A stretch of 64,000 nt of DNA from Gorsachius magnificus. Taxonomy: Eukaryota > Chordata > Aves > Pelecaniformes > Ardeidae. Shown one piece after another: positions 8,412-19,927 of the stretch (position 1 is its first letter; each line of letters opens with the position of its first letter). The notes beneath the pieces are model-generated. The model was not told where the DNA came from. It made no database searches and saw nothing but the letters and a program-made list of their open reading frames with translations. The position numbers and the translations under genes were made by a program. Location: assembly GCA_034008185.1 (NCBI GenBank), contig CM067082.1, forward strand, positions 12,756,984 to 12,820,983. Reading direction: 5' to 3'.

Positions 8412-11400
8412 CAATCAAGTCTTCAAGTTCAGTATGGAGCAATGCTGAAGCAAGAGGTGCACTAGCTCTGAACAGAAAAGCAGCTCATATTTGTGAATTC
8501 CCATGAGCTGGAATTGCAAATTACACATCGACAATAATCCATCCACGCACTAGAATTTCAGAGCAGGTGAGCTCTTGACAGCAAATAGAAAGGGCAAGCC
8601 AGACAACCAGAAGGGAACAGCAAAGAGAACTTAGTAAATACGAAAAAAATCATGTGAGACAGGAATTAATCCACATCAACTTTGCTGTGAGTGAACTTTT
8701 CCTGCTGCTGAGCAAATTTACTTCCCAAGAGGGTTAATTGCCACCTACTAAATTCCATGTGACTTCATAACAAAAAATATTGCTTGCCAATAAAAGTGTT
8801 TTACATATAAATCATTTGACACCTATGAATGTCAGAGAAGTTCCTGACTGAAAAATACGGGTTGAAATGTCACTAAAAATGGGGACAGCCTGTAATGACA
8901 GGCTCTGGAGGAGCACATTACAGCAAGATGCCTGACCTACAAAACTTGGTGGAGAGAATCCACACAGCTGGCAAGTTCCATTTAGCAGTTTTCTTGGTTG
9001 GTTGCTTGCTCACTTTATAAACCAAAGATGGTCTCTTTAGACTGTAGAAGCATGTAAGAAAAATGTCTGAAAATTCATCATCTCGAGGTGCAGAGAAGTT
9101 CTTCCACTCAGTTCTGTCTATTCTCCCTGCCATCCATCATCCCTGTTTCTTTTCAGGCTTTTCTGCATTTATTCTAATTTTTCATGAGGAGGTGGAATTG
9201 CTTCTTAATATTTAAAAAGCTGGAAAAAGCACTCCTAGGCAAAATACTTTTTTGGATGGGGGAACTGAATATTTTCCTCTGAAGTCCAAGCTTATATTAG
9301 TGGCACTTCTAATCTCTTACTTCACCTCCTTGAGGATACTGATTTTTATAGTTATTCACCCTGACCAGTTGAGGATATCAGAGGCCACTTTGTTCAGGTA
9401 GCTTTTACTGTCTAAGCAAAAGCTCTGCAAGCAAGATAAACACAAGTGAAGAGCAAAACCCCTAAGTTTGTTGGCCAAAACACATAATAAATGCAGAGCT
9501 AGAACTAATGAGCTATGGGGCTAAGCATATGCTCACTGCCCTAGGTGAGATCCCCTACAGCTCTTTGCTTTTCAGAAGAACATCTGTCACGTGGGGAGAG
9601 GCTGGCCTCCATTGCTCCATGGAACAGAGGCATCCTCAGTGTTGCGGAGTTGCTATCTTCTGATCTCCTGATTTTTTTTTTTTTTTAGATTTTATTGTCC
9701 TTTAATCCTTATGCTGCTAACTGTTCCAATTTCAACAGCTTCACTTCTGTTTTTTATTTTTCTTATCCGGCAGGGCTTTAGTTCATCTGTTTTTTCACAT
9801 CTTAACGATTTTCTCGATAAAAGTGACTGAAATTCACTCAGCTGTGCTACATCAAACTTGGCTGTGGATGAGAGAGAGAGGAACCCCTGGATGAAAGGTG
9901 GCACTGCCTTCTAACTTACTGATTCTCCACCAGAGGGGTGTTACCTGTACCTCAAAGGAAGCTCACTACGTAGTTTCTCTATGATGGGACTATTCAGGTA
10001 CCGACAACCATGGCTCACACCTGCTTCACTGCTATGGTTACAAACAGACACCTGCTGAAACTGCTGCCTGTCTCCCGCCTACTTGTCCTAGCTCTACCTC
10101 TGCTCTAGCTTCTTCCACACGTTTTTGTCAATGCCAAGTCCTACATCTCATGGATTCTGTCTCCCCTAACTTAGGGCAGGTCCCTGGCTCCCAAATTTGT
10201 TCTTCTACATTTCAGACCAGGCTGATTTTCAAGAATGCCAGCCTCTCTCAGCAAAGTCAAGGCTGATGAGCAGAATCAGGCTTGCTGATGGTCCTTTCTG
10301 GCCTGCCTCTTCCTCTAGGGAGGGGTTGGGTCCCGCACAAATGATGCGCGGGGCAGGCGATGGGCATCCTCCATACAGCCATTGAGGAGGGCAGGCTTTG
10401 TAGAGCTGCTGTCTGATTCTGGCTGGCCACTACAACCAGCCACAAACACAGGCACTGGGGACTGGTGGAAGGCCAAGAGGATTCACACTCTAGTTGGGTA
10501 ATCTCCCTTCCCTGGCTTGTTCACTGAGAGTGAGGAGAGAAACACAGTGGTTAGCAGATACACAGCAAGGACTGGTGGGATGAGCAGTGTCTCCAAAAGT
10601 GCTCTACCTGTGGTACAGCGTGGTCACTCTCTAGATGCTCTCAAGCCCCACCGTCGAAGTGTAGATGAATATTCCTTTATGAAACCCTTGTAGGAAGCAC
10701 TTTAACAGCATTTGTGGCCTCCTACAGGACTTCCTACTTGCATGTAATGAGCTGATAGTCACCTCTAGTGGGACACCAGCCCCTGTCCCTTTCCTCCAGG
10801 CCAGGAGTTTAGGCTACCATTACTGCATTTCCCACTGAAACCTCTTGTTATGGGCCTGAGTTACAACAGCTTCAGGTTGGCTTAATCTCCAGGACAACAG
10901 TAGAGGTAACCAGCAATCATGTAGCTTTCAAAAGGAGAAAGGAGTGTGTAATGAGTACAATTGTATTGCAGGGGAAACATAAACATCAAGAACCATAAAC
11001 ACACTGAATTTACCTGAAATTACACGTTTCCCCAAAGGTTCTTCCAGGTAAAATGTCAAGTTTGTTTTTCTTAGCTAAAACTGGGATCATTTTCAAGAAT
11101 GCTGGTTTCTTTCAGCTTCCATCAATGCTGGAGAAATTTATAGGTGCTGAATTGTCTGGAAATGAGCCCAATGGGACCCTAAGGTTGAGCTTTTTCTTCC
11201 GCAGATACGCAGCTATCACAGTGTCCTGATTACAGAAGTACTTCTCTACTAAGCGTGCAGCATTGAGAAAAAGCGAATGGAGCTGTGTTGAAAATCAACA
11301 TGAAAAACTCAGATTCTATGACTCACGTTTGAGACTTTCTTGTTTCAAACTCTCAAGTTTGGAAAAAAAACCCACCCAAAGTTATCTGGGGCCAAAAGGT

Positions 11401-12120
11401 AAGAAAAGGGGTTAAATGTTGATATAGATACTGCTCTGTATGGTGCTGTGATATGTGAACAGTGCTGTCTTAAATTAGATCTGTAGTTTTGACTCCATTA
11501 TGTTCCCTGTAAAAAGGGATATCTTGGGGTTTTTTTCCTTTTTTATAAAGCCATGGGAGTAAATTCTGCTGTTAAGTGCGGCTGTATTTCTTTCTAGAGT
11601 CAGAGTTTCTTTCCTATTATGTCAAAAGCTGTAGTGACTGATAGGATAGTTTAATCAGTTTACTTCAATACATGTAATTATCAACTATTTTATATAGAAA
11701 GTATTTCAGCTACTATGGGATCCGCAAATAACTGAGGCAGGGCTGTCTAAGGAGCAGCCACACGGGGGCTGGATCTCCATCTCCACAGAGCCCCCAGAAG
11801 AGCTGCAATCTAAATTAAGCCTCACTGCAAAATCAAGACCAACCCAAGCAGATCACGTTTACATTTTCAGAGCAGGCTTTGCTGGTGTCTAGTAACCCCC
11901 TCTTGTGGAGTTTTGCTAAATTACATGTCCAAACTCTCCCATATTTTGTCTCTAAATCGGGATCTGCTGCCTGCAGCCCCACTTTGCAATATAAACGGGC
12001 CAAAGCTAGATGGGAAGCGATTCTATTGGAGGAATTTAACTTATTTTCAATTTAATCACTAGTTTCTGTTTATCGTGAGTTCTCAATCTGTGTCTTTAGC
12101 TTTTTCTGCTTTTTAGTTTT
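8412..12120. other. Intergenic, no gene seen
   Basis: No coding exon or RNA gene recognised. It contains a T15 run at 9672-9686 and a degraded palindromic repeat at 11081-11170 (separate entry). A partial relative of that repeat may lie at about 10217-10254. Confidence 0.6.
11081..11170. repeat. Old palindromic repeat, DNA-transposon-like (degraded)
   Basis: The left end reads gggatcattttcaagaatgc and the reverse complement of the right end reads gggctcatttccagacaatt, so about 90 bp is flanked by imperfect inverted repeats. The layout resembles the short palindromic, non-autonomous elements with 'GATTTTCA...GAAAATC' ends that are common in turtles and crocodilians, as I remember them. No family name is claimed. 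A half-like match (gattttcaagaatgccagcc) lies at about 10217. Confidence 0.4.
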
Positions 12121-12320
12121 CACAGAATCACAGAATGGCAGGGGTTGGAAAGGACCTCAGGAGATCATCCAGTCCAACCCCCCTGCTAAAGCAGGGTCAC
12201 CTAGAGCAGGTTGCACAGGACATCATCCAGGCGGGCTTTGAATATCTCCAGAGAAGGAGACTCCACAACCCCCCTGGGCAGCCTGTTCCAGTGCTCTGAC
12301 ACCCTCAAAGTAAAGAAGTT
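12121..12320 (-). mobile_element. CR1 LINE 3' fragment (200 bp)
   Basis: It opens with cacagaatcacagaatggca, the CR1 3' repeat, followed by the tail ggttggaaaggacctcagga and the last ORF2 codons. It stops after accctcaaagtaaagaagtt. It is nearly identical, in reverse orientation, to the copy at 31938-32094, including the block ctaaagcagggtcacctaga, so both belong to one subfamily. Confidence 0.95.
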
Positions 12321-13810
12321 TTAATTGCTTGATGCAGATTTTTTTAAAAAAAACTAATGGGTACTTGAGGCTCATCTCATGTTTTTTATTTTTAGGGTCA
12401 CAGGTCTTCAAAGCTCTCTTGAAACTTCAATCAATATAAAATGAGGGACTGTGCTGTGGAAAGAAGCAACTGTGAAAATCACTAAATATGCACATCCATC
12501 ACAGCTCTGTAGCAAGAGGTATTAAAGTTAGTAGTCTTTGGATGTTACATAATCTTTGGATAAATGGGCAAGCTAAGTAGGAAAAGTAAAATGATTTTTA
12601 CTGAGGTATATGGCATTGCTGACAATGATACCAGAATGCCCTGTGGGAATTTGCATTCTCAAAGGCAAAAGTCAACCTTAAAAATAGAAAAAAAGGTTAG
12701 CAAAAGAACACCATGCCTGATTTTTTAGACTGGAGAAAATGAATTTTAGTAGGTCATATAAGAAATTCAGTGTGATGAATTTGTCAAATAAATGACTGAA
12801 AAGTGACTGGGTTATAGCAGAGGAACACCTTCAGGTAAAAAAAAAAATAATTCCTGTGTGCGAATGGGTTCTTAATCAAGCAGCAGTAGCTCAAAAGCTG
12901 TGGCTGCCAACTGATCCAGAGTCATTCAAATGAGGGATAAGGCACAAATGTTTAATGCTGAGTGTGATTAATGCCTGGCACAGACTTCCAGGAGAGATGA
13001 TAAAGCCATCTCTTTACACCTGTAAATCAGGTGTCACCTTGCACATACCTTAGCCAACCACAAGCTATGCTTTTATTCAACACAAGTAATTGGGTTAAAT
13101 ACAGAGGTAACTGTTTGACACAAGGTGGTTTGTATTACATATGACAGTTTACATGGCTATGTCCCCTCCTGGAACTTGAATTCTATGAATTTGTATTCTC
13201 TTGTGGTTTCAAAACCAGCTGTTTACCAGTGTGAGAGGAAAGTACTTAATGAAGGAAGTTCTCCTCATGGTGCCAAGATACCCTGTGAGGATCTATAAAA
13301 TGCCAAGGGATACTGATTAAATGCAATATTAGGAAAAATCCCAAACCTAAGTACTTGACTGTAGCAGAGACACCTGTAAATGTCAGATTTGCTGCTACAT
13401 GCAGAGTAGCAGGTGAGTGTTACAACCTCCTATTTGAAAATGCTATCTGGCAACCTTAACGCAACATGCAGCTTTGCTGCTCAGAAGGAGAAGTGAGTTG
13501 GTTATTTCTCGATAGCTGACATAATGAAATGAAGATGAGTATGACTTTACCAGTAGAATGTCTGGGAAAAGGGGAGGACTGCTTCCTCCACGAGCAAGTA
13601 CCTTAGCTGAGCTTGTAAAGAGAACTCCCAAACGTACGGTAACTGCAAGAAGATGAGAAAAGCCAAGGCAAGTCTGAAGCAAATCCATTGGAGGGACAAA
13701 GAGCCTAGAAAAAGGGGACCTCTTTTATTTTATTGTCTACAGCAGTTCCCATTTACTAACATCTGTTTTCCATTTACTCTCTACTGCTACAGTCTGAGCT
13801 TAGATGTGAA
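12321..13810. other. Intergenic, no gene seen
   Basis: AT-rich sequence between two CR1 copies. No exon, RNA gene or repeat family recognised. Confidence 0.6.
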
Positions 13811-13990
13811 GAATCACAGAACCATAGAATAGATCATCTAGTCCAACCCCCCTGCTACGGACAGGGACATCTTGCACTAGGTCAGGTTGACCAAAGCCCC
13901 ATCCAACCTGACCTTGAACAATTCCAGGGATGGGGCATCCACAACTTCTCTGGACAGCCTGTTCCAGTGTCTCACCACCCTCATCATAAG
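13811..13990 (-). mobile_element. CR1 LINE, 3' part, split by an LTR insertion
   Basis: It starts with the CR1 3' repeat (gaatcacagaaccatagaat), then the tail and end of ORF2 up to accctcatcataag, where the LTR begins. The CR1 resumes at 15096 exactly where it stopped, so the two pieces were one element of about 820 bp before the insertion. Confidence 0.95.
13986..13990 (+). repeat. Target site duplication, left copy (ATAAG)
   Basis: ATAAG immediately precedes the LTR and matches 15096-15100 exactly. Removing the LTR and one copy restores a continuous CR1. Confidence 0.95.
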
Positions 13991-15095
13991 TGTATTGGGT
14001 TTGTGTAGCAAGGTTTTGGTAGTGGGGGTGCTACAGGGGTGGCTTCTGTGAGAAGCTGCTAGAAGTTTTCCTGTGTCTGCTGCTGGCCAAGGCCAAGCCA
14101 ATCAGTAACAGTGGTAGCGCCTCTGTGATAACATATTTAAGAAGGAAAACAACCTGCTGTGACACAGTAGCCGGAGAGAGAAGAGAAGTGAGAGGATGTG
14201 AGAGAAAACAGCCCTGCGGACACCAAGGTCAGTGAAGAAGGAGGGGGAGGAGGTGCTCCAGGCACCGGAGCAGAGATTCCCCTGCAGCCCGTGGTGAAGA
14301 CCATGGTGAGGCAGGCTGTCCCCCTGCAGCCCATGGAGGTCCACGATGGAGCAGATATCTGCCTGTAGCCCATGGAGGATCCCACGCCGGAGTGGGTGGA
14401 TGCCCAAAGGAAGGAGGCTGTGATCCCGTGGGAAGCCTGCGCCGGATCAGGTTCCTGGCAAGCCATTGCAGACCTGTGGGGGGAGGAGCCCACACCGAAG
14501 CAGGTTTGCTGGCAGAACTTGTGACCCCGTGGAGGACCCATGCTGGAGCAGTCTGCTCATGAGGGACTGCACCCCATGGAAATCATGGACCCATGCTGGA
14601 GCAGTTTGTGAAGAACTGTAGCCCATGGGAAGGACTCATGTTGAAAAAGTTCGTGGAGGACTGTCTCCCGTGAGAGGGACCCCATGTGTGAGCAGGGGAA
14701 GAGTCCTCCCCCGAGGAAGAAGAAGCAGCAGAGACAACATGTGATGAACTGACCTCAACCCCCATTCCCATCCCCCTGCGCTGCTGGGGGGAGTAGGCAG
14801 AGAAGCTGGGAGTGAAGTTGAGCCCAGGAAGAAGGGAGGAGTGGGGGGAAGGTGTTTTAAGATTCAGCATTTTTTATCCTCTCCTACTCTGATTTTGATT
14901 GGCAATAAATTAAATTAATTTCATCAAGTTGGGTCTGTTTTGCCCATGACGGTAACTGACAAATGATCTCTCCCTGTCCTTATCTCAACCCACAAGCCTT
15001 TTGATCTATTTTTCTCTCCCCTGTCCGGTTAAAAAGGGGAGTGATGGAGCAGCTTTGGTGGGCCCCTGGCATCTGGCCAGGGTCCACCCATCACA
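13991..15095 (+). mobile_element. Solo LTR of an endogenous retrovirus (ERVL-like), 1105 bp, nested in CR1
   Basis: The element starts TGTATTGGGTTTGTGTAGCA and ends CCACCCATCACA, giving the TG...CA ends of an LTR. It is flanked by a perfect 5-bp duplication, ATAAG, at 13986-13990 and 15096-15100. Five-base duplications fit the ERVL class. On the plus strand a CCAAT box (14098-14102) precedes a TATA-like tatttaa (14134-14140), and a polyadenylation signal AATAAA lies at 14904-14909. No gag, pol or env lies beside it, so it is a solo LTR left by recombination. The body at about 14240-14690 is an imperfect tandem repeat. Similar LTRs are widespread in birds, from memory. Open frames inside are chance frames. 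Confidence 0.9.
14240..14690 (+). repeat. Imperfect tandem repeats inside the LTR
   Basis: Units of roughly 50-60 bp recur. Each carries versions of gcagcccatggagg or gtagcccatggg, followed by 'gctggagcag' or 'gccggagtgg' and a 'tgtgaag.actg' or 'gaggactg' stretch. The units have diverged by point changes and small indels. The array makes up much of the LTR and explains its unusual length. Confidence 0.7.
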
Positions 15096-15100
15096 ATAAG
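15096..15100 (+). repeat. Target site duplication, right copy (ATAAG)
   Basis: ATAAG directly follows the terminal CA of the LTR and matches 13986-13990. Confidence 0.95.
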
Positions 15101-15740
15101 AAATCTCTTCCTTATGTCCAATCTAAATTTACCCTGGTTTAGTTGAAAGCCATTGCCCCTTGTCCTGTCACTGCAAGCCTCGGTAAAAATTCTTTCTCAG
15201 TCTTTCTTATAAGTGCCCTTTGTATATTGAAAAGCTGCAATAAGGTCTCCTGGAGCCTTCTCCACTCCAGGCTGAACACCCTCAACTCGCTCTGATCATT
15301 TCTGTGACCCTTCACTGGACCTGCTGTATGTTCCATGTCTTTCCTGTACTGGGGATCTCAAGCTGGATGCAGTACTCCAGCTGAGGTCTCACCAGAGTAG
15401 AGCAGAGGGGCAGAATCCCCTCCCTCTACCTGCTGGCCATGCTTCTTGTGATGCAGCCCAGGATATGGTTGGGTTTCTGGGCTGCAAGAACACATTACCA
15501 GCTCATGTCCAGTTTTTCACCCACCAGCAGTACCCTGAAGTCTTTCTCCACAGGGCTGCTCTGAAAACATTCATCCCCCAGTCTGTATTGATACTGGGGA
15601 TTGCCTTGGCCCAGGTGCAGGACCTTGCACTTGATTTTGTTGAACTTCATGAGCTTTGCATGGGCTTTTCAAGCCTGCCAAGGTCAAGAAGATACTCAGA
15701 CTCTGTTACCCATGCTGCCTCTAGCCATGTTGACTGGTGG
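15096..15740 (-). mobile_element. CR1 LINE, 5' part of the copy split by the LTR
   Basis: It continues the 13811-13990 copy after the LTR: aaatctcttccttatgtcca, then 'gccattgccccttgtcctgt' and 'ctcaggctgaacaccctcaa'-type blocks. The thumb-region sequence that encodes the KFNK-like peptide follows, ending near 15740. Reading frames are broken by several stops and shifts. It is 5' truncated like the other copies. Confidence 0.93.
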
Positions 15741-18700
15741 CTGGGATGCTTCAAGAGTGAAAGCAAGTGATGTGTTGCTGAACAACAGCTTCTGTGCCAA
15801 AGCTGAAGTGCTGAAAGTGGGTATCAGTGAGATGAGCCTCAACCTTCACTATTTACCAAAGGGCCGAACACAGGCCTCAGGAGGGACTCAGAGGGGGGCT
15901 CAGGGCACTCCGACAGGAGAGCCAGCAGTAGTAGGACTGAACAGGTAGGGATCATAGAGCCCTCAGGGAGTGGACACAGGATGCTCCCTGCTGCCGAAGC
16001 AGCCTGTCCTCACATGCCCAGTGCCTATTGCACTGCTGACTGAGCTTTCCCTGTGGTCTTAGTTGTTCCTCAGCCTTGCCAGACCTTGGTAAGCTGATTT
16101 ACTCACAGCCTGAGCACAGACCATGTTCTGGCATTTGAGGAATCCTGGTTTATAATTACCTAATGGGCTGTAGCAATGCAAATATTCCTGGGAGATCTGG
16201 TCTGAGAAAACAGTGCTGGGACTTTACTGAGAGAGCAGCAAAGACAAAACATGGTAATTAGAGTCAAGTCAAGTGAGGTCTGTCCATTAAGTTCCCCTGT
16301 GTGGGACACCAGCAGGCATTCTTGTTATTTGGAGCCAGAGCCAAAGAGGGGGTCCCAGAGAAGTCCTGATTTCACATTCAAAATCATGCAAGGGATTGTA
16401 ATGACAAGCAGACCGTGCAAGGAGTGTCTGAATTAGTGGGCAGTTCTGCTGTGAAGTAAAGCATTAGCTAAGGTCAGAATGGTTTTGGCCACATTCATGC
16501 TACTCTGCTATAAGGAAAAAGTTAGCTGCATGAATAAGGGTGTTTCTTGTTTCTCCTGTATCCTGTTCCAAGATACAGGTGATGGCCTAAGCAGTCAAAA
16601 ATAAATCAATACCTTTTACAGAACTGATCTTGCCCACAAACTTCAGCTTTTCTGGCTTGTGCTTTCAGTTTGTTTTTCCTCACAGATCAGACTGAACATT
16701 TTTTCTCAAGAGTGTCTTGTCCAATGACATTTCTTGGCTGGATTTTCCTCTTCTCTGGCAGCAGCAGCACTGTACTTAATGCTTGAACACAATGTGATGG
16801 CAGATTAAAATTGATGGCAGATTCATCCCACCCCACATATGTGCCTCACCCTGCTGTGAGATAAGTAAATGGCAAGTGAAGCAGCTTTTGGACCGCCACA
16901 GTTTTCAGGCTACTGTGATAAGGCAAGTTGTGTTTAGGGTTAGCTCACTTTTGGAGTTTAGATTTAAAACACTGTGGCATCAGCTCTGCCGTGAATGTTC
17001 GGCAGACAGTCAGTGACAGAACAATTTCAGCCAACCAGATTTAATCTGTCACTGCGTATGTGTCAGAGACCTAAAGGTGAATCTGCAGCTGCAAGAAAAT
17101 CCTGTTTTAATCCAATTTATTTTCATCTATGAAAACTTTGTATTAGTCCTTTTTTTTCTGAAGGAAATGGATGTTTCGTTTTATTAGGTTCCCACAGTTT
17201 GAAATTTTCCATCTATAAATAAACCATATGTGTACACACACACAAGTATATATTTGCCTTCAAAAAAAGATTTATCTCTCAGTATCTCACAAGTGCCAAG
17301 TATTCATAAATGTCAAGAATTCGCAAATTTGTTTTCCTAAAATTTTCTTTTGCATTTCCAATTAGCTCTGCAGAAGTTCGCATTATGTAAAGTCCTGCCT
17401 TTGCTGTAGCAGTACCAAACGTGTTTGAGATTTCTAGTCCATTTTCAGACTTTCTGCTGATTATCATTTATTTCTTTCCCAAACCTTTTCAGTTTCTTTT
17501 CTTGTCTTGTCTGCTGTGTCCAGATTTTCCTGCTTTGGAGATCACTTTGAGCAATTCTTCTTTCAGCCTTGTGTTATTGTGCATAATCACACACATTGTT
17601 CTTCAGTATTTGAGAAAAAACAGAGATGTATTTTGATGTTTTAGTTTACTTTGCAACTGCCACAGAACAAAATGCTAACTAAAAGTCAACTCTCCAGAGC
17701 CTTTCATGGTCTATTGAAAAGTTTTGCATTTGAGATGTTATTGAATAATGTGGCCCTTTTTGCTCAAGTGGATCATCAAATTGCAAGGCCTTGCAAGGAT
17801 TTTTTTTCTACTTGAATAAAAATTGCTGATACAAATCAGATATGTTCTTAGTATAATCTTGTTTATTTGCAAAAAATGTGCATAAATCCTGTTTCTGTGT
17901 ATGCAGAAGCAGCAAACACTGGTAGGAAGTTTCATCGTCTATAAAAGTGGGGGTGTGACTCCAGGGCATGGACCCATAAAGACCAGCTTTAAGTTTCTCA
18001 AGATGACACCCAGAAGTCTTCCCTCTGCCTTTCTGCTGTTAATGTTCATGGCTTACAGGCCCTACCCCATCCTCTTTTTTCAACCTCTAAAACCTTTCCT
18101 AATTTATCTTCCTTAGCTCTGGCTATGTACATTCCTGTTCAACTGAAGGCAGATCTGGACTGAGGGGCTATTCAAGCTGATCTCAGGGAGGTAGGCTGGA
18201 ACTTCTGATGCTTTAAATTCAAAACAGCCTGGAGAAGACACTATTTGAGATTAACTCACTAGTTTTATAATCATAAATTAACATTATTCAGAATCTTCCC
18301 TTTGTGCCCACCATAGTCTTTTGATAAAACTTGTGTTGGAGAAGTCATGTTGCAAAAATAATCATTGTATGTTTTAGTAAACATTTCAGAAAGGACAAAA
18401 AATTCAGTCTGCGGCTCTTACATAAATCTAAAAGCTACCACTGGAAAGGCAACCTTTTAATAAGACTTTTACAAGCTTTTCTGACTGGCAGTCTTTTTAA
18501 GCCTTGATTGCAAAATTAAAGCAAGTGTTACATGGGACAATAGAATAGCTGGCAGCTCCCAAAAATTTCATCACCAGTACATCAGACCCGAGTAATGAAA
18601 TATGCACAGTCAGTAAGGCTGTGCTGGCATGGGTAATTCAAAACAGAAAGCAAAAAATGGGGAGAAAAATAAGGAGCAAATGTAAGGAGAAATTAGGCAT

Positions 18701-19861
18701 TCACAAAGTCTCACATAAGTTCATAAGTTTTCCAATCATTTAATTTTGGGGCTTTCAAAAACATTTTAAGTGATATAGGGGAAAAAAATCCAAGTTGTTC
18801 CATAAGAATCTTCAACATTTTTTTTTCCCCAGCTGTCAAATTAGCCCTGTCTCAGCTGCAAAAATGGCAACATTCTCAGTGTGGAAATAATATAAACCAA
18901 AATCCAATTTTTAAAGTTCCGGAAGATACCGAGTACCTTTTTTGCATCATAGCAACCAAATTAGTCAGCCTTTTCCTGCTGTATAGAGCCAACCCAACAA
19001 TTGTTTGAAGATGGCAGAGCTCTGCTGAACAAGGTCAGCTCCCGCAAGAACTTCACTTGCCGTTGATTCTCACCCTCAACGTGAGTCAGATAAACAGCAG
19101 CGGGCAGAAGTGTAACAAGGTTGAATGCATCCTGGATAAAATCTTGAGGTGGTGACCCTCCCCAGGAATGGGAATAAACTAGTACTAGTGGTGAAGAGCA
19201 GTGTAAGTATGCGTCGGGAGGCGTGCATGTGAGCAGGAAGCGCTGCTCTTCATTACAGGTGATGTTTGTGCATGTAGGACTGCTGCTCGTCACAAACCTC
19301 CAGGGCTCGGGAAGACACTGGCACAGCTTGGCCATTCTCTGTACACATTTGTGCTGTGAAGCTCTCTTCTCATCCCTGGAGACCTGTGGCAGGTGTCTCC
19401 TGCAAGCCACTTCTGCAGTGGACCTCCATTAAGTGATCCAGAGTTTTGGATTTTGGGGATGCTGACTATTCAATTAAATTGTTAGATAAGGCCCAGCTGC
19501 TACTTACTACATTCCTGGCTGTCCTGAATCACTGTCATTCTTCTGGGAAGTCTGAGGTTTATTTTAGCAAAAACTGGGAGACCTTCCCTTATGAGTGGAA
19601 TTAAAGCACTCATTTTAGATAAGGTTTCAGCCTTTTATCTCGCTTACATTTAACATTGCCTGGCCAAACAGGACAGCTTGATGACTTCAAAAAACATATT
19701 TCCCTGGATGAAACTCCAAACAACCACCCTTAAGTATGGCTTTTATACCTAATTATATCTACCTCCTTTGCTCAAGCATTTCCCATTTCATGTTTTGTTA
19801 ATACTGCAGTGTCCCCTGCAGGCCCTGAGGAATGTAGCTTTGAATTTGGCCCAGCTTTGAT
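15741..19861. other. Intergenic, no gene seen
   Basis: No recognisable exon or RNA gene. It contains a short (CA)n near 17233-17242. The open frame at 18961-19410 (minus) begins with GTG rather than ATG and has no domain that I recognise. The stretch 16960-17100 has balanced composition and few simple repeats, and could be a conserved non-coding element, but this cannot be shown from one genome. Confidence 0.55.
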
Positions 19862-19927
19862 GGGGGAGTTGGACTAACCTACCTCCAGAGGTCCTTCCAA
19901 ACTAAATTATCTTACTACTCTGATTCT
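19862..19927 (+). mobile_element. CR1 LINE 3' terminal fragment (short, degraded)
   Basis: It reads gagttggactaacctacctccagaggtccttccaaactaaattatcttactactctgattc in sections. This is the CR1 tail ('ttggactagatgacctccagaggtcccttcc'-type) followed by the 3' repeat, in the plus orientation. Only about 65 bp survive and several positions have changed, so this is an old copy. Confidence 0.75.

Noticed and set aside
14102..14541. Open frames of 88-134 codons inside the LTR
   Set aside because: They arise from the tandem-repeat body of a non-coding LTR, lie antisense to it, and resemble no retroviral protein.
18961..19410. 149-codon minus-strand frame
   Set aside because: It starts with GTG, has no recognisable domain, and also has an open frame opposite it.
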